Of a stretch of 64,000 nt of DNA, positions 24,128-36,472 are shown piece after piece. Location of the stretch: assembly GCA_029931535.1 (NCBI GenBank), contig JAQPZY010001001.1:248001-312000 (forward strand), written 5' to 3'. Made by a program: the position numbers and the translations under genes. A model generated the notes under the pieces. It made no database searches and was not told the origin of the DNA. It was given only the letters and a program-made list of their open reading frames with translations. The first letter of the stretch is position 1; every line of letters starts with the position of its first letter. This DNA is from Margaritifera margaritifera. Its lineage: Eukaryota; Mollusca; Bivalvia; Unionida; Margaritiferidae.

Positions 24128-24470
24128 TATAACAGGAGATATGTTATAGTGAATGGTGATATAATGAGGGAGTACTATACATTATAGTGAATGGTGATAT
24201 AATGAGGGAGTATTATATGTTATAGTGAATGGTGATATAATGAGGGAATAATATGTTGTAGTGAATGGTTATATAATGAGGGAGTACTATATGTTATAGT
24301 AAATGGTGATATAATGAGGGAGTATTATATGTTATGTTATAGTGAATGGTGATATAATGAGGGTGTACTATATGTTATGTTATAGTGACTGGTGATATAA
24401 TGAGGGAGTACTATATGTTATGTTATAGTGAATGGTGATATAATGAGGGAGTACTATATGTTATGTTCTA
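24128..24470. repeat. 38-43-bp minisatellite resembling a pogo-like inverted-repeat end
   Basis: Nine or so units containing GTGAATGGTGATATAATGAG then GGAGTACTATATGTTATA. Some units carry an extra ATGTT (43 bp). Read on the minus strand the unit gives AGTACTCCCTCATTATATCA, which has the form of a Tigger/pogo terminus. Confidence 0.92.
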
Positions 24471-25885
24471 GAATTAATAGAGATGATGATGTTATACAAT
24501 TCTTTTCACAAAAGTTTTTGACTCTGAAAGAGCTTTCACCCTGAGGTTTGATCTTCTTAAAGTCATTGGTATAGTTGTGAGTCTGGGATATCATGTTCCC
24601 AATTTTTCTATGTAAAATGTTTGTAAACCAGGAATTGAATTGATTGAACATTCCAAGTAAAAGATTCAGACTTTTCCTTAAAATTCAATCATAAGAAATT
24701 ATTATCAACCTAAGCAAAAGCTTTCAAATTTTAATAACTTTGTTTTATAGCAACAAAGTACATGTAGCCAGAGCTTACATTTTTATGTTGCTATATACTG
24801 TTTCATCTCATACCACTGAGTAAAGTCTTGATCACAGGTTCCACTCCACAGTTTTATATCTTGCATGGTGTTGAATTGACCTGTCTACCAAGAGTGGCAT
24901 CTGTCATTCAACTATTGCATAACAGAGATTCCAGTGTACTGCTGACCAGTTTGATTATCATTAAGGTGTGAATTGTTGCATTATCAGGTGGCAGCAGCAA
25001 AGCCTGCCCAATCTAATAGGACAAACATTTAGAATTACTATTTAAATTATTCAGATTTCAACACCTTATAACTGCATTATATTTCTATCAAATTTTCATC
25101 ATAACCTCATAAATCTTGTTTGAATCACTGGGCAATTTTCAAAATGAAAAAACACCGGTTTTAAAGAAATAGATATGCAAGTAAGTTGGCGAAGCATTGT
25201 CTGTTTTTACAAGGGGTCAATTTCTAAATAAAATATGAGACCTGACATTTGACCTATGGGATTATGTTTTTTAAGGTAGAATCTGGGAATGCTTATGTTG
25301 GTATGAATAAGTGTTATCAAATCATTCAATATGTACCAGATGATGTGGATGTCTATACAACTCAGTATGATTACCACAGGGTTTTAATGTGGGTATCTAT
25401 ACAACTCATTATGATTACCACAGGGTTTGAATGTGAAACTGTGCACTCAGAGTAATTAGCAGTATCCAGTTTTATAAAACAAAAATTTTTTTACAAGTTT
25501 TTAGATGAAATTAAAAATATTAGACTTGTCAGATTTTCTTCAAATTTTGTCTATAGAATCTCTGATTAAGGTACGTAATCTCCATTTGATATATGATGTA
25601 GGAAAATTCATTTGTCAGAACAGGGACAGGGCACAAATACAAAATTGTGGGTATTAGTTTTATAACTGTGATTAACATGAACAAATATGATCAGTTGTGG
25701 TGGACTTTTGAATGACCTATGATTAGTTGTGGTGGACTCTTGAATGACCTAGGCTATTCATCATTCACTTTCCAGATGCTAGGTCAGTTATTCTTATATA
25801 CGTCTCAAGTTGAAGCCTATTCTGAAGAACTAATGCTCATCCATGTTCTTGTGCCTAAAATTTAACAATACATACAGCAGGTAAT
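24471..25885. other. Intron, unclassified
   Basis: Two small direct duplications are visible (a TCTATACAACTCAGTATGAT phrase near 25352 and 25397; GATTAGTTGTGGTGGACTCT near 25690 and 25721). No exon recognised. Confidence 0.45.
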
Positions 25886-25887
25886 TA

Positions 25888-26072
25888 CCATATAAACTTG
25901 CGTATAAGCCAGGTCCAAATGCAAACAACATATACCCTGATCTGCCGTCGCATAATGCGCCAGCAGATCAGGGTCTATGTTGTTTGTTCAACTGATTAGT
26001 CCTTACAAACTGCATAGACCCATATCTGCTTGTGCATTATAGTTGGTATCAGCTTACAATTGTACGTCATGT
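25888..26072. mobile_element. MITE with internal palindrome, copy 1 (right end decayed)
   Basis: The left end CCATATAAACTTGCGTATAA follows TA (25886-25887) and matches the end of the cleaner copy at 42954. An internal palindrome spans about 25928-25982, with arms CCCTGATCTGC and GCAGATCAGGG. The right end is degraded, so the limit is approximate. Confidence 0.65.
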
Positions 26073-26231
26073 CCTTAGCCATATCCATCAAAAGGAAAAA
26101 GTACATTGGTACCTCACTATAAAGCCCCTCAGTATAGTGCAACCCCTTTTATAATGCAAGTATGTTCATGGATCCCAAATTGTTTAAATTTTGTGTTATC
26201 ATTTGATGCTTGAATTTATTCTCTTAATATA

Positions 26232-26450
26232 AGTTATTGGCTAATGATATCCAATTAAAATGTGATTTCACTTCATTAAGTACCCAGTTTTTGTGTTATA
26301 ACTCAGTTATTGGCTAATGATATCCAATTACAATGTGATTTCACTTCATTAAGTACCCTGTTTTTGTGTTATAACTCAGTTATTGTCTAATGATATCCAA
26401 TTACAATGTGATTTCACTTCATTAAGTACCCAGTTTTTGTGTTATACGGT
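26232..26450. repeat. 73-bp tandem repeat, 3 copies
   Basis: Unit starts at 26232, 26305 and 26378, each AGTTATTGGCTAATGATATC then ACTTCATTAAGTACCC. Near identity indicates recent duplication. Confidence 0.97.
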
Positions 26451-26482
26451 AACTCAGATTTCTTGGAACATCCTTCAGAATA

Positions 26483-26690
26483 GGGAGCCATGGTAGCTCA
26501 GATGGTGAAGTGTTGGACTTGTAATCCAAGGGTTGTGGGTTTGATATCTGCCCAAGCCTTCCCTGGTTGGCTGCCTTGGTGCATCTTTGGGAAAGGATTT
26601 TAGTTCCTATTTCCTCAACATGATAAAGCCAGTAATGTGTTAAAATGCCATTAAAACCCACAGAAACAAATATAAATCCCTCAGTATAAA
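26483..26690 (+). mobile_element. tRNA-headed SINE, family B (tRNA-Thr-like)
   Basis: Head GGGAGCCATGGTAGCTCAGA with A-box-like TGGTAGCTCAGATGG, anticodon-arm-like TTGGACTTGTAATCCAA (TGT at the anticodon position) and B-box-like GTGGGTTTGATATC. The body has TTTGGGAAAGGATTTTAG and the 3' end AAATGCCATTAAAACCCACA. A second, 5'-shortened copy is at 39280. Confidence 0.82.
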
Positions 26691-26765
26691 GCTCCCTCAA
26701 TTTAAACACTGGCTATTTTTTGTAACTTATATGAACAGCTTGATAAAGAGAGAGTACTGTATGTT

Positions 26766-27302
26766 GGCTTTAACATTGTTTGAGTATTTATATTTTCTCT
26801 CTGAGTCATTTTACTTATATTTACCCTCTTAAGTCATTTTATTTATATTTACCCTCAAAGTAATTTTTTCAAAATATGGTAAACAGTTGTAAAAATCTTA
26901 TAAGCCTTAATTTTGAAATGTTATTAGCTGATCAATGACCAATTGTCAACTTGGAGAAAATATTACCCTATATTGCGATTTCTTTTCCAATTAGATTCAC
27001 AAGTCATTTCTTGCATAAAAAACAAAGAATGCAGATACTGAAATATTTCATTGATATGTTAATATTTTCTAAGTAGAGTATTTTAATTATAAATCCAGTC
27101 TCTTGAAATTTTCAGATGCATCTTAACTTTGTATTATAAATCATCATCGTTTTCTTACCATTCCTTATCTCCTATATTGACATAATAATTTGGCTATTTA
27201 ACAACAATTTTAAAAAAATATTATTGATATGCTATTTACATTTATTTGTGACATATATAAATTTCATATAATTGCATGTACATTCTACACTCTTTTCCAC
27301 AG
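26766..27302. other. Last ABCC intron, unclassified part
   Basis: AT-rich; ends with CTACACTCTTTTCCACAG, a strong polypyrimidine tract and acceptor for the terminal exon. Confidence 0.5.
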
Positions 27303-27446
27303 CATCGTATCTCCACCATTATGAAGTACGATCGTGTGATGGTCATGGACATGGGGAAAGTTGTGGAGTTTGACACACCACAGAACCTCATGGAGGACAG
27401 CTGCAGCCATTTTTACAGCCTTGTACACCAAACTCGTAAGGGATAA
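27303..27446 (+). CDS. ABCC terminal coding exon: switch histidine and C-terminus
   Basis: Phase 0 start after TTTTCCACAG. It has 47 codons and a TAA at 27444-27446. The first residues HRISTIMKYDRVMVMD place the H-loop histidine at position 1, as in AHR of all ABCC proteins; GKVVEFDTPQNLM is the conserved end of NBD2 (GxxxExxxPxxLL). The protein stops at HQTRKG, about 20 residues past that motif, a usual length for the family. No PDZ-binding tail is evident. Confidence 0.95.
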   Translation, partial: HRISTIMKYDRVMVMDMGKVVEFDTPQNLMEDSCSHFYSLVHQTRKG

Positions 27447-28862
27447 ATGCAAAACTGTATCTATTGTAGCCATGTCTTAGCCTATTTCATCATAAATGTT
27501 AATTGTTTTTTTTAATACTGTTAATTTTGTGTTATGATGTAATTTTTTCTGTGTAATGAGACATTTTATTTTGCATTTGCTGAGATTGCTGGACATGTTC
27601 ATTAAATCTGAACACAAGTGTTAGTCTATAGAGAGTACAATACTAAATCAGTCTGAAAAGTGTATAACCAGTCTTTATACAGGAATATTTGTGAGGCATC
27701 ATGGGAGCACACTCCTCTCTGCAGAAAAAGCTAGAGAAGTAAATAAAAAACAGAAAACTTTTTGCTTTAGCTGGATATGCCATACATTCATCCCTGTCAG
27801 CATATTTGACTTTTTGTTCTATCATTACATTATGAATCTTGTACTGTGTGAGTTGTCTGGAGAAACTTTTTTAAAGTAGTCTTCTTGTTTACATGTTTTT
27901 TTTCTTTTGTTGAAACATATGTTAGATATTTTACTCTTGTGTACTTTCCTCTATATCTGGCAGCTGTGTTTGTATACACTATTGTCTCTTTATTTCAAAA
28001 GTAGAAGAACATATACCTTATTGCACCTTTCATTTAAAAGTAGAAAAGGGATGCTGAAAAAAAATTGTAAGATTGGATAAGTTTTTCACTTGTATTACAC
28101 TGTTTTTTGTCAAACTGACAAATGTACCCCTTATATTCAGTAACATAATAATATTTAATATTTGCTATCTTTCTTGCTGTTTTGTACATTGTTTGTGTGG
28201 TTTTTTTTTTAAAATTGAACAGGCTAACCCGGTATATGCATTATTGTTTTTTTTATCCCCTTGTGCAATACGAGAGACATTGCTATCACTATGTCTATAA
28301 CCATCTTTGTTTTTGGAGCATAACTCTCAATCTGTTGAAGATATTTCAAACAAACTTGGTACACATTTCAAGCAAGTTGCTTATAGATGCCTTTCCATAT
28401 TTATAGTTTTTTGCATTCAGTATTTTTTATGTTACCATCGAAACAAAGTTTAGCATAAGTAGTATATAAATTGACAGTTCTAGACCACAGAGTACTAGCA
28501 TAAGTAGTATAAAAATTGAGAGTGTTGGACCATTGGATACTTAATTAGGAGTCTTTACATAAGCAAGTGACAGGGAAGATATATGTCATCACTAGATTCC
28601 TCTTGTTCACAGAATGTAAATTTTAAAGACGTGAACTAATTTGATCTTGTATTTTTTTGTATCGATAAGTCCAGCACTGCCCACGGTGATGTTTTTGTTA
28701 ATTTATGTTACTATGTTTTTTGCATACATCTTTCAAAATGTGTGGTATCTATATGTACTTAGTCAGCATATTCTGTCTCAATCATTAAACACTGTTTGAG
28801 TATCAATGGCCTTCACATACTGATGACTTTGTCAGCTTTTCCATTATGAATGTAAAGATTCT
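27447..28862. other. 3' UTR and downstream sequence of the ABCC gene
   Basis: T-rich sequence directly after the stop, likely transcribed. The UTR length cannot be read from sequence. The phrase GCATAAGTAGTATAAAAATTG occurs twice near 28450-28520. No further gene recognised. Confidence 0.45.
27742..27747 (+). terminator. Candidate polyadenylation signal of the ABCC gene
   Basis: AATAAA about 300 bp after the stop codon. An ATTAAA at 27601-27606 is an alternative. No transcript evidence is available. Confidence 0.3.
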
Positions 28863-30771
28863 TTTTTTTACCTCACCTGGTCATAGGGCCAAGTATGCTT
28901 ATAATATGGTCATGTGTCTGGCATGTTGCATCAATCATTCATTAACAATTCCTATTTTCAACTCCTCAAAAACCACTGGACCAATTTAAAATTCAATCTT
29001 GGCAGATTGCACCATGGCATAAAGACTTTTTGGATTTCTACAGTATAAAACCATTATAATGACTTCTTTCCAAAAACCACTGAACAGAATTTGACCAAAT
29101 TTATCAGAAAGCATCCAGGGGTGAAAGGTTTTAAAGATTGTACAAATGATTTTGATCCACTATCAAATATGGCCACCATTACTAAAATAGAAAAACCTTA
29201 AATTATTTCTCAAAAGCCACTGAACAGAATTTGACCAAATTGAAAAGAAAGCATCCTGGTATAAAGGGCTTTCAAGTTTGTACAAATTATCCTGATGTGC
29301 CATAAAAAATGGCACCATTACTAAATATAAAAAAACTTTAAATGACTTCTTCTCAAAAACCTCTGAACAGATTTTGACCAAATGTTACAGAAAGCATCCT
29401 GGCATGAAGTGATTTTCAACTTTATACAAAATGATGCCAATCTGCCATCAAATTTGATAGCCATTACTAAACATAAACATGCTTAAACAACTTCTAAAAA
29501 ACTGCTCAAAAGAATTAGATTGAATTGGACAAAAACTGTTCTGGCATAAAGGGCTTTCAGTTTGTACAAATAAATGATGTCTAATCTGCCATGAAATATG
29601 CCACTGTTACAAAAAATAGAAAAACTCTTACAGAACCTTTAATCTCAAAAGCTGCTGAAAAGAATTTGACCAAATTTGACTGTGACCATTCTGGCTTGAA
29701 GAGCTTTAAAGTTTATACAAATGATGCCAATCAACAAATATGGACACTCTTACTTAAAATAGAAACCTTTAAGTGACTTACTATCAAAACTGCTAAACAG
29801 AATTTGACCAGATTTGACAGAAAGCCTCCTGGCATGAAAGACTGTCAGATTTTTACAAATGGTGTTGATCTGCAATTAATTATGGCCACAATTACTAAAA
29901 ATAGCAAAACTGTTAAACAATAACAAAACCTGCTCAACAGACTGGGACTAAATTGGACAGAAAGCACATAGGCATGAAGTGCTTTAAACTTTATACAATT
30001 GATGCTGATCTACCATCAAATATATCCACCATTATTAAAAATAAAATGAACGTTTTGACTTTTTCTATAAAAAAAAACCGCTGAACAGAATCTGATAAAA
30101 TTTGACAGAAAGCACCCAGGTATAGAAGGCTTTCAGATTTATACAAATGATGTCAATCTGCCAACAAATACAACCACCATTAGAAAAACCTTAAAACAAC
30201 TTTTTCTCAAAAACTAATGAACAGAATTTGACCAATGTGACAGAAAGCATAATGGCTTGAAACACATTCAAGTTTGTGCATATGATGCTGATCTGCCATC
30301 AAATATGGTCACCATATATGAAAATAGATCAACCTTGAAATGAGGTCTTAAAAACTGCTGAATTGAACTTTACCAAATTTGACAGAAAATATCCTGGCAT
30401 TAAGGGCTTTCAAGTTTGAACAGATGATGCTGATCTGCCATCATATGAGGCTCCCCTGAACAGAATGTAACTAAATTTGACAGAGCACCTGGCATAAAGG
30501 CATTGTGATATGGGATAAATGATGCTGATGTGCCATCAGGTATGGATGAAAAACCCTTTATTTTAAGAATTTTTTATTTTGTACCTTTATTTTCTTTTTT
30601 ATACCTTTTAAAGAATGTTGACCTTTTATCTTGTCGAGCTATTTGCTTCCATTTATTTTGATCGATTTATCATCCTAAAGTTTCTAATGCAGTTTTTTAT
30701 TTTTACATTTTTAAATCTTAATGTTTAATCAGCTCTGTATAGCCAGTGTTGTTCTGATGTTTTGTTAAACC

Positions 30772-30828
<57 letters not shown>

Positions 30829-31027
30829 TACATACATACATACATAATATACAAAATAAGGAAATATTTAAGAATTGTTTTTATAACATATGCAATTAAC
30901 AACATCGGAAGAAATGTCTGCAGAAAATATTCCACTGACCCCGATTTCTTGGTCGTCTCTTGCATTTGGTTATTAGGCAGATGACAGGCAGGTGGATGAT
31001 CTTAGGCCCACTTGGTCCTCTTGTTTT
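28863..31027 (+). mobile_element. Hairpin-ended element with ~120-bp internal tandem units
   Basis: The start TTTTTACCTCACCTGG, TCATAGGGCCAAGTATGCTT is a decayed terminal hairpin like that at 31912. The end CAGGTGGATGATCTTAGGCC then TTGGTCCTCTTGTTTTT matches the 3' ends at 22585 and 32706. Inside (about 28970-30540) some 12 diverged units carry AACAGAATTTGACCAAATTT, GACAGAAAGCATCCTGGCAT and GATCTGCCATCAAATATGG. A CA microsatellite and about 450 bp of other sequence separate the array from the 3' end. No protein coding seen. Confidence 0.7.
30774..30846. repeat. (CA)n(CATA)n microsatellite
   Basis: About 24 CA repeats running into six CATA repeats. Confidence 0.98.
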
Positions 31028-31076
31028 TAGAAATTTATGATTTTTAATAAAAGTAGCTTAAGTAATCTAAAACTTA

Positions 31077-31645
31077 TCAGTTGTGATAGCATAGAAAACT
31101 AACAAAAACCTCTGTGTGTGTATGTTTGCCATAGCATAGAAAACTAACAAAAACCTCAGTGTGTGTTTGCCATAGCATAGAAAAGTAACAAAAAACTCTC
31201 TGTGTGTGTTTGCCACAGCATAGAAAAGTAACAAAAACCTCTGTGTGTATGTTTGCCACAGCATAGAAAAGTAACAAAAACCTCTGTGTGTATGTTTGCC
31301 ATATCATAGAAAACTAACAAAAACCTCTATGTGTGTGTTTGCCATAGCATAGAAAACTAACAAAAACCTCAGTGTGTGTTTGCCATAGCATAGAAAAGTA
31401 ACAAAAACCTCTGTGTGTATGTTTGCCATAGCATAGAAGACTATCAAAAAAGCTCTCAGTGTGTATTTGCCATAGCATAGAAAAGTAACAAAAACCTCTC
31501 TGTGTGTGTTTGCCATAGCATAGAAAACTAGCAAAAAACCTCTCTCTGTGTGTTTGCCATAGCATAGAAAACAAAAAACCTCTGCGTCTGTGTTTGCCAT
31601 AGCATAGAACTAACACAAACCTCTGTGTGTGTTTTTGCCAAGGAT
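31077..31645. repeat. ~41-bp minisatellite, about 14 copies
   Basis: Units contain TGTTTGCCATAGCATAGAAA then ACTAACAAAAACCTC, with a variable GT run at each junction (38-46 bp). CCATAGCATAG/CCACAGCATAG and ACTAAC/AGTAAC variants alternate. Minus-strand open frames of up to 100 codons are repeat translations. Confidence 0.95.
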
Positions 31646-31911
31646 AAGAGAATCATTGTAATCAGTACATGTGTTACTGTCACTTTTCTATCATTCATGC
31701 TATTCTTGCATCATATATTGGGTAAGTGACACAGGATTTACATGCAGTTGAGTTTTACAGTATTCCATTTGTAATGTACAGCACATATTTTGCATATTTT
31801 TAATAATGTGTTCAAGATATTCATCTGTCACTAGTATAATTCAGATTTCTCATTAAATGTCATATATGGACACTGTTTTAATGATCATGTTTACAATAAT
31901 TGATATAGAGG

Positions 31912-32706
31912 TTTTTAGCTCACCTGGCCATAAGGCCATATGAGTTTATGCAATGGCCTGCATCCTTCATGCGTCTGTCCATCAACAGTTGCTTGTTACC
32001 ACTCTGGAGTAGATATTTCTGATCTGATTTCAATAAAACTTGGGATATGGGTTTATATCATCGAAATCTGGGACAGTTTCTGTAATAAGTGTGAATGATG
32101 CATATTCATGACATCATCTTGCATCTGATTGGTTAACCTTGTTACCACTCTGGAGGCCATATTTCTGATCCGATTTTGATCAAACTAGGAATATATGCTT
32201 ATATCATTAAGATCTCAGATAAGTTCTATAATGAGTGAGATCAATGCATAATAATGCATATTAATTAGGTGATCTTGCATCTGATTGGCTGAGCTTGTTA
32301 CCTCACTGGAAGCTTTTTATCATACTTGATATATAAGCTTATATCATCAAGATCTTGGATTGGTTCAATAATGATGAGTGAGATTAATGCATATTAATGA
32401 GATAATCTTGCATCTGATTGGCTGACTTTGTTACCACTCATGAAGTTATAATTTTTATCTGTTGCATTTATTACCATTCAGATCTTGGATGACTTCAGTT
32501 TAAAGCAAGAGACTGTGCATATTACTTATGCCTTCATCTTTGGAAAGAATATTTATCAGGATATAGTAAAACAGATAAAATCAACACGATATAAAGTTTG
32601 GGAATTAGTTTACACGGGATGTGTTCTTACATTGCTACGTAAGCCTGCTTAGCTATATGGTCAACTGCTAAGTTTATGTAAGCCTGGTGAATGATAACCT
32701 CCTGTT
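31912..32706 (+). mobile_element. Hairpin-ended element with ~160-bp internal tandem units
   Basis: Starts TTTTTAGCTCACCTGGCC, ATAA, GGCCATATGAGTTTATG, an imperfect hairpin. A GTCTGTCCATCAACAGTTG block follows, then diverged ~160-bp units with TTGTTACCACTCTGGAGG and CTTGCATCTGATTGGCTGA. It ends CCTGGTGAATGATAACCTCC TGTT. The internal unit is the one at 21690-22585 and differs from that of the neighbouring element 28863-31027, although the ends agree. Confidence 0.78.
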
Positions 32707-33001
32707 AAAGTTAATATTCTTCTGATATATTCTCCATGATGAGTTGAATTAATAGTTTGAGTATTTTTCTGATTACCTTAGATATTTTGATTATAAAGAT
32801 ATAAAGAGCATCTGAATATGTAAAAAATAAATATGGCCTTTTTTATTGTAATATGGCTTTGAAGTTATTGCCTTCAATGCATGATCTTTGAATTAGTTTT
32901 TACTGTCAAGTCCATCTTGACAGAAGCTCAGCATGGGGATCAACAGCTTGGAATGGGTTTCATAGCACCTATCCCCTGGAGAGTGGGCTAAGGGGGATAA
33001 C

Positions 33002-33115
33002 TTTGTTGATAAATGTATATTATTTGTACATTTTTGATACTTTGTTGATAAATGTATATTATTTGTACATTTTTGATACTTTGTTGTTAAATGCATATTA
33101 TTTGTACATTTTTGG
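33002..33115. repeat. 39-bp tandem repeat, 3 copies
   Basis: TTTGTTGATAAATGTATATT units start at 33002, 33041 and 33080; the third has two substitutions. Confidence 0.95.
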
Positions 33116-33119
33116 TTAA

Positions 33120-34620
33120 GCTTCTGTGTTTAGTTTAGGTTTTTTGCACAATGTATGCATACTGTTACACCTGGAATCATTTAACTTTGTGATTGGATGC
33201 ATCTTGATAAGTACTACACCCTTCATCACAAAAGTAGGTCACTCTGATCTATATTTCACACTTCACTGATATATTTCAAATGTTGTATTTTAAGCTTTCA
33301 AACTCTGTTCATGCTAGAATCATCAAACTAGATGATTATATGCATCTCTGTTAGTTATGACACCTTTACAACAGAAGGTCACAGTGACCTACATTTCATA
33401 TTTTACTGGCTTAGGTTAAGTTTTTGCATTTAGCTCATGACCATGTCGATTTTTCCAACCTGTATTCATACTGTTATATTGAGAATAATGAAACTTGGTG
33501 AAGGGGTGCATCTTAATGAGTACTACACCCACATCACAAAAGTAGGTGATTATAGTCCATATTTCATACTTCACTGACTTTGGTTCAGTTTTATGGCAGA
33601 TATAGTTAAGTTTTTGCATTTAGCTTATGACCGCATAGGTTTGTTTGCATGCTATGTACATACTATCCTATCTAAAATCATGAAACTTGTTGAGGAGATG
33701 CATCTTGATGAGCACTACTCTCTCATTGCAGAAGTAGGTCATTATAGTCCATATTTCATGCTTCATTGACTTTGGTTCAGTTTTGTGTTTTTTTGTTTAT
33801 TTCTCAGGCACTGTTCATGCTTGAATCATGAAACGAAATGATTGTATGCATCTCTCTTTGTACCACACCCTTAATACAAAAGAAGCTCATCATGACCTAT
33901 ATTTCATCTTTTACTGGCTTCAGTTAAGTTTTTGCATTTAGTTCATTACCACAATCATTAAAACTTGATGAAGGAATGCATCTTGATAAGTACTACACAC
34001 TTATTGCAAAAAGAAGTCTCTGTGACCTTATTTCATGCCTCAATGGCTGTTGAAATGTTGTGTTTAAACATCAGTATTGGGTGCTGTTTCTGTTAAATCA
34101 TGAAACTTGATAATTAGATGCATCTCATAGTACTACACCCTTAAAACCAAAGAAGGTCACTGACCTACATTTCATGCTTCAGTGACTTTGGTTAAGTTTT
34201 TCATCTGCCACAGTTTCTTTTGTACCATTGGCTTAGTTTGTGGATATATCTTGTTGGGAAAATACCAAATCACCAAAAGTTCATCAGTTTCATATGGATT
34301 TCATACTTCAGTGATTTTGTTTCAGTTTTACATTTTGCTCAATAACCTCTATGCCATTTGCAACAGAGTCACAAAAATTGCTATGGCAAATGTGTCTTTG
34401 AGGGTATAACACCATTCCACCAAAGGTAGGTCACTGTGACCTATATTTCATGCTTTTTTTTACTTCTATCAGTTCAAGTCCACTATTGGTTACAGTGTTG
34501 TGCAACTTTGCGTGAACATTCACTTGGGTGAGTTCAACATCAATCTGCCAAAAGTAGTTTGCTTTGACCTACTTTTTAGCAAGTCTCCATATGCAAGCCC
34601 TGGCCAGCTTCTTGTTTAAA
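33120..34620. repeat. Diverged ~160-200-bp tandem array ending in a hairpin-family-like terminus
   Basis: Repeated phrases: ATCATGAAACTTGATGAAGG, ATGCATCTTGATGAGTACTA, CACAAAAGTAGGTCACTGTG, ACCTATATTTCATGCTTCAC. About eight diverged copies. The end GCAAGCCCTGGCCAGCTTCT TGTTT resembles the 3' termini of the hairpin-ended elements. No clear 5' hairpin, so it may be a third element immediately right of 31912-32706. Confidence 0.7.
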
Positions 34621-35942
34621 ATATATTTATATGTTCCCTACTCTATTCTTAGGATGGGCATATAACATTATCCATGTCCATTCATATTGCTCATAACTTG
34701 TGCCCGACCAGACAACCAGATTTCTGGCTGCTGGTAGTTTATGAGCAGTGTGCTTCCTTGGATATAAAGTCAGTAATAGAGGGCTCCAAATTGTTTGTTT
34801 TTTTAACCACAAAAGCCAAGAATAGTTATGCCAGGTGTCACCTGTGCCTGAAAATGTACATGTTGTAATCCTTACTGAGTGTCATCGCTTGATTAAGCAT
34901 AGGTAACTGAGGCCAGACTTAATTGATCCAAACAAACTCAAGGTAACTGAGGCCTCACTTAATTAATCCAAACAAACTCAATGACCTTATTTCCATGCAC
35001 ACATGCTCATTTGAATCTGCAAAGCAAAACAAATTATCATTGATCAGAGCTTCCCACTACGACTAATAAAACTTATTTTTCTATTCCCATTTAGGTGACC
35101 AATATATGATAAGTTTACAACATTAAGAAGCACAATCTGCCAATTAGCTGATCTAGAATGTATATTTTTTAATGAAATTTATTTTTCTTCAGTGTGATTA
35201 AAAAAAGATATGTGACTTAGCTGGGATATATTAGCCAGACTTTGTAAAATAAGATTTCCATGTGGAATTTACATTGTCCCAGTGATGTGACTGGGATGAA
35301 ATGGGGGGGGGGGGGGAGGGGGTCAAACTAACAAGCTCTGTTTGACTATGCCTCATGTTAGTAGCTATGCCTCATGTTAGTAGTTATGTGTGTTCTGTTT
35401 TCAAGTAGTAATGGACTGTGTGACTTGGATAAAGCTCAGTCAAATATTACATTGTGTGTTACAATGTGTTTTCACTGACATCTCGTATTATTATAGTTAT
35501 AATTTTCATGAAGGATTATCATTTTATAAATAAACTCGTATTGAGCATAAGATTGTACCATAAATGAAATTCATTGACATGACCACTGTTTTATTCCTGT
35601 TACAGGTAATTAGTTATATATTCTCTTTCTTGAGGAATTTACAATACATGATAATTGACACTTGATTAGAATGAGGCTCACTGCACACTGAAATAACCAT
35701 TTACTTACTTTACTACCTCTTAGATAATTGCTGTCCAGCTGGATTTTAAATTGCAGAAATATATATCTTTCTGTCTTTCAAATTATTTGTTTTACTTTGA
35801 AAGTAATTGATAAAGGCCGTCAATATTAAGATTTGTTTTCTTTTCTTTATAAAATATTGCATGACTAAAAATATTCTGTATTTCATATTCATGGCCTTTT
35901 TGTTAATATATGGTATAGTTTAACCTCTTCTGTCAATCTGTT
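34621..35942. other. Unclassified intergenic or intronic sequence
   Basis: Contains a 40-bp duplication around 34901-34980 (AGGTAACTGAGGCC...), a 19-bp duplication CTATGCCTCATGTTAGTAG near 35347, and a G-run tract at 35305-35331 that includes a 16-base G run. No gene recognised. Confidence 0.45.
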
Positions 35943-36243
35943 AAAGTTCCAATTACATACAAATTACACAATTAAAGTTCCAATTACACACAAATTACAC
36001 AATTAAATTTCCAATTACACACAAATTACACAATTAAAGTTCCAATTACACACAAATTACACAATTAAATTTCCAATTACACACAAATTACACAATTAAA
36101 GTTCCAATTATACACAAAATTACACAATTAAATTTCTAATTACACACAAATTACACAATTAAAGTTCCAATTACACACAAATTACACAATTAAAATTCCA
36201 ATTACACACAACTTACACAATTAAAGTTCCAATTACACACAAA
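35943..36243. repeat. 31-bp minisatellite, about 10 copies
   Basis: Unit ACAATTAAAGTTCCAATTAC plus ACACAAATTAC. AAAGTTCC and AAATTTCC variants alternate, so the true expansion unit was probably a 62-bp dimer. Confidence 0.96.
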
Positions 36244-36472
36244 TGAAATTATTATAAATTTATTTTTATTTCATATTAGAAGAGATTTTTATACTATTCA
36301 TTATAACCAAAGGTCTCTGCATTTAATAATTATTTTAAATCTTTGTGTAATGAAGAAAAACTGAATTATAGTGGAATTTGAACAATGGTAATTTGGGTCA
36401 ACACTGCTTTTTGAAAACAATTTTATCCCTGTACATACTTTATGCCCCCATGTCCTGTATGTAATGAATTTT

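Larger units (their letters stand above)
26106..26765. mobile_element. Possible Tigger-like element hosting a repeat and a SINE
   Basis: Left TACCTCACTATAAAGCCCC and right (minus strand) TACAGTACTCTCTCTTTATC are weakly similar ends of pogo type. Between them lie the 73-bp triplicate and SINE B. The ends match only loosely. Confidence 0.35.

Noticed and set aside
26483..26560. tRNA-Thr gene
   Set aside because: The acceptor stem and spacing are imperfect and the same sequence with the same downstream body occurs elsewhere; it is a SINE head.
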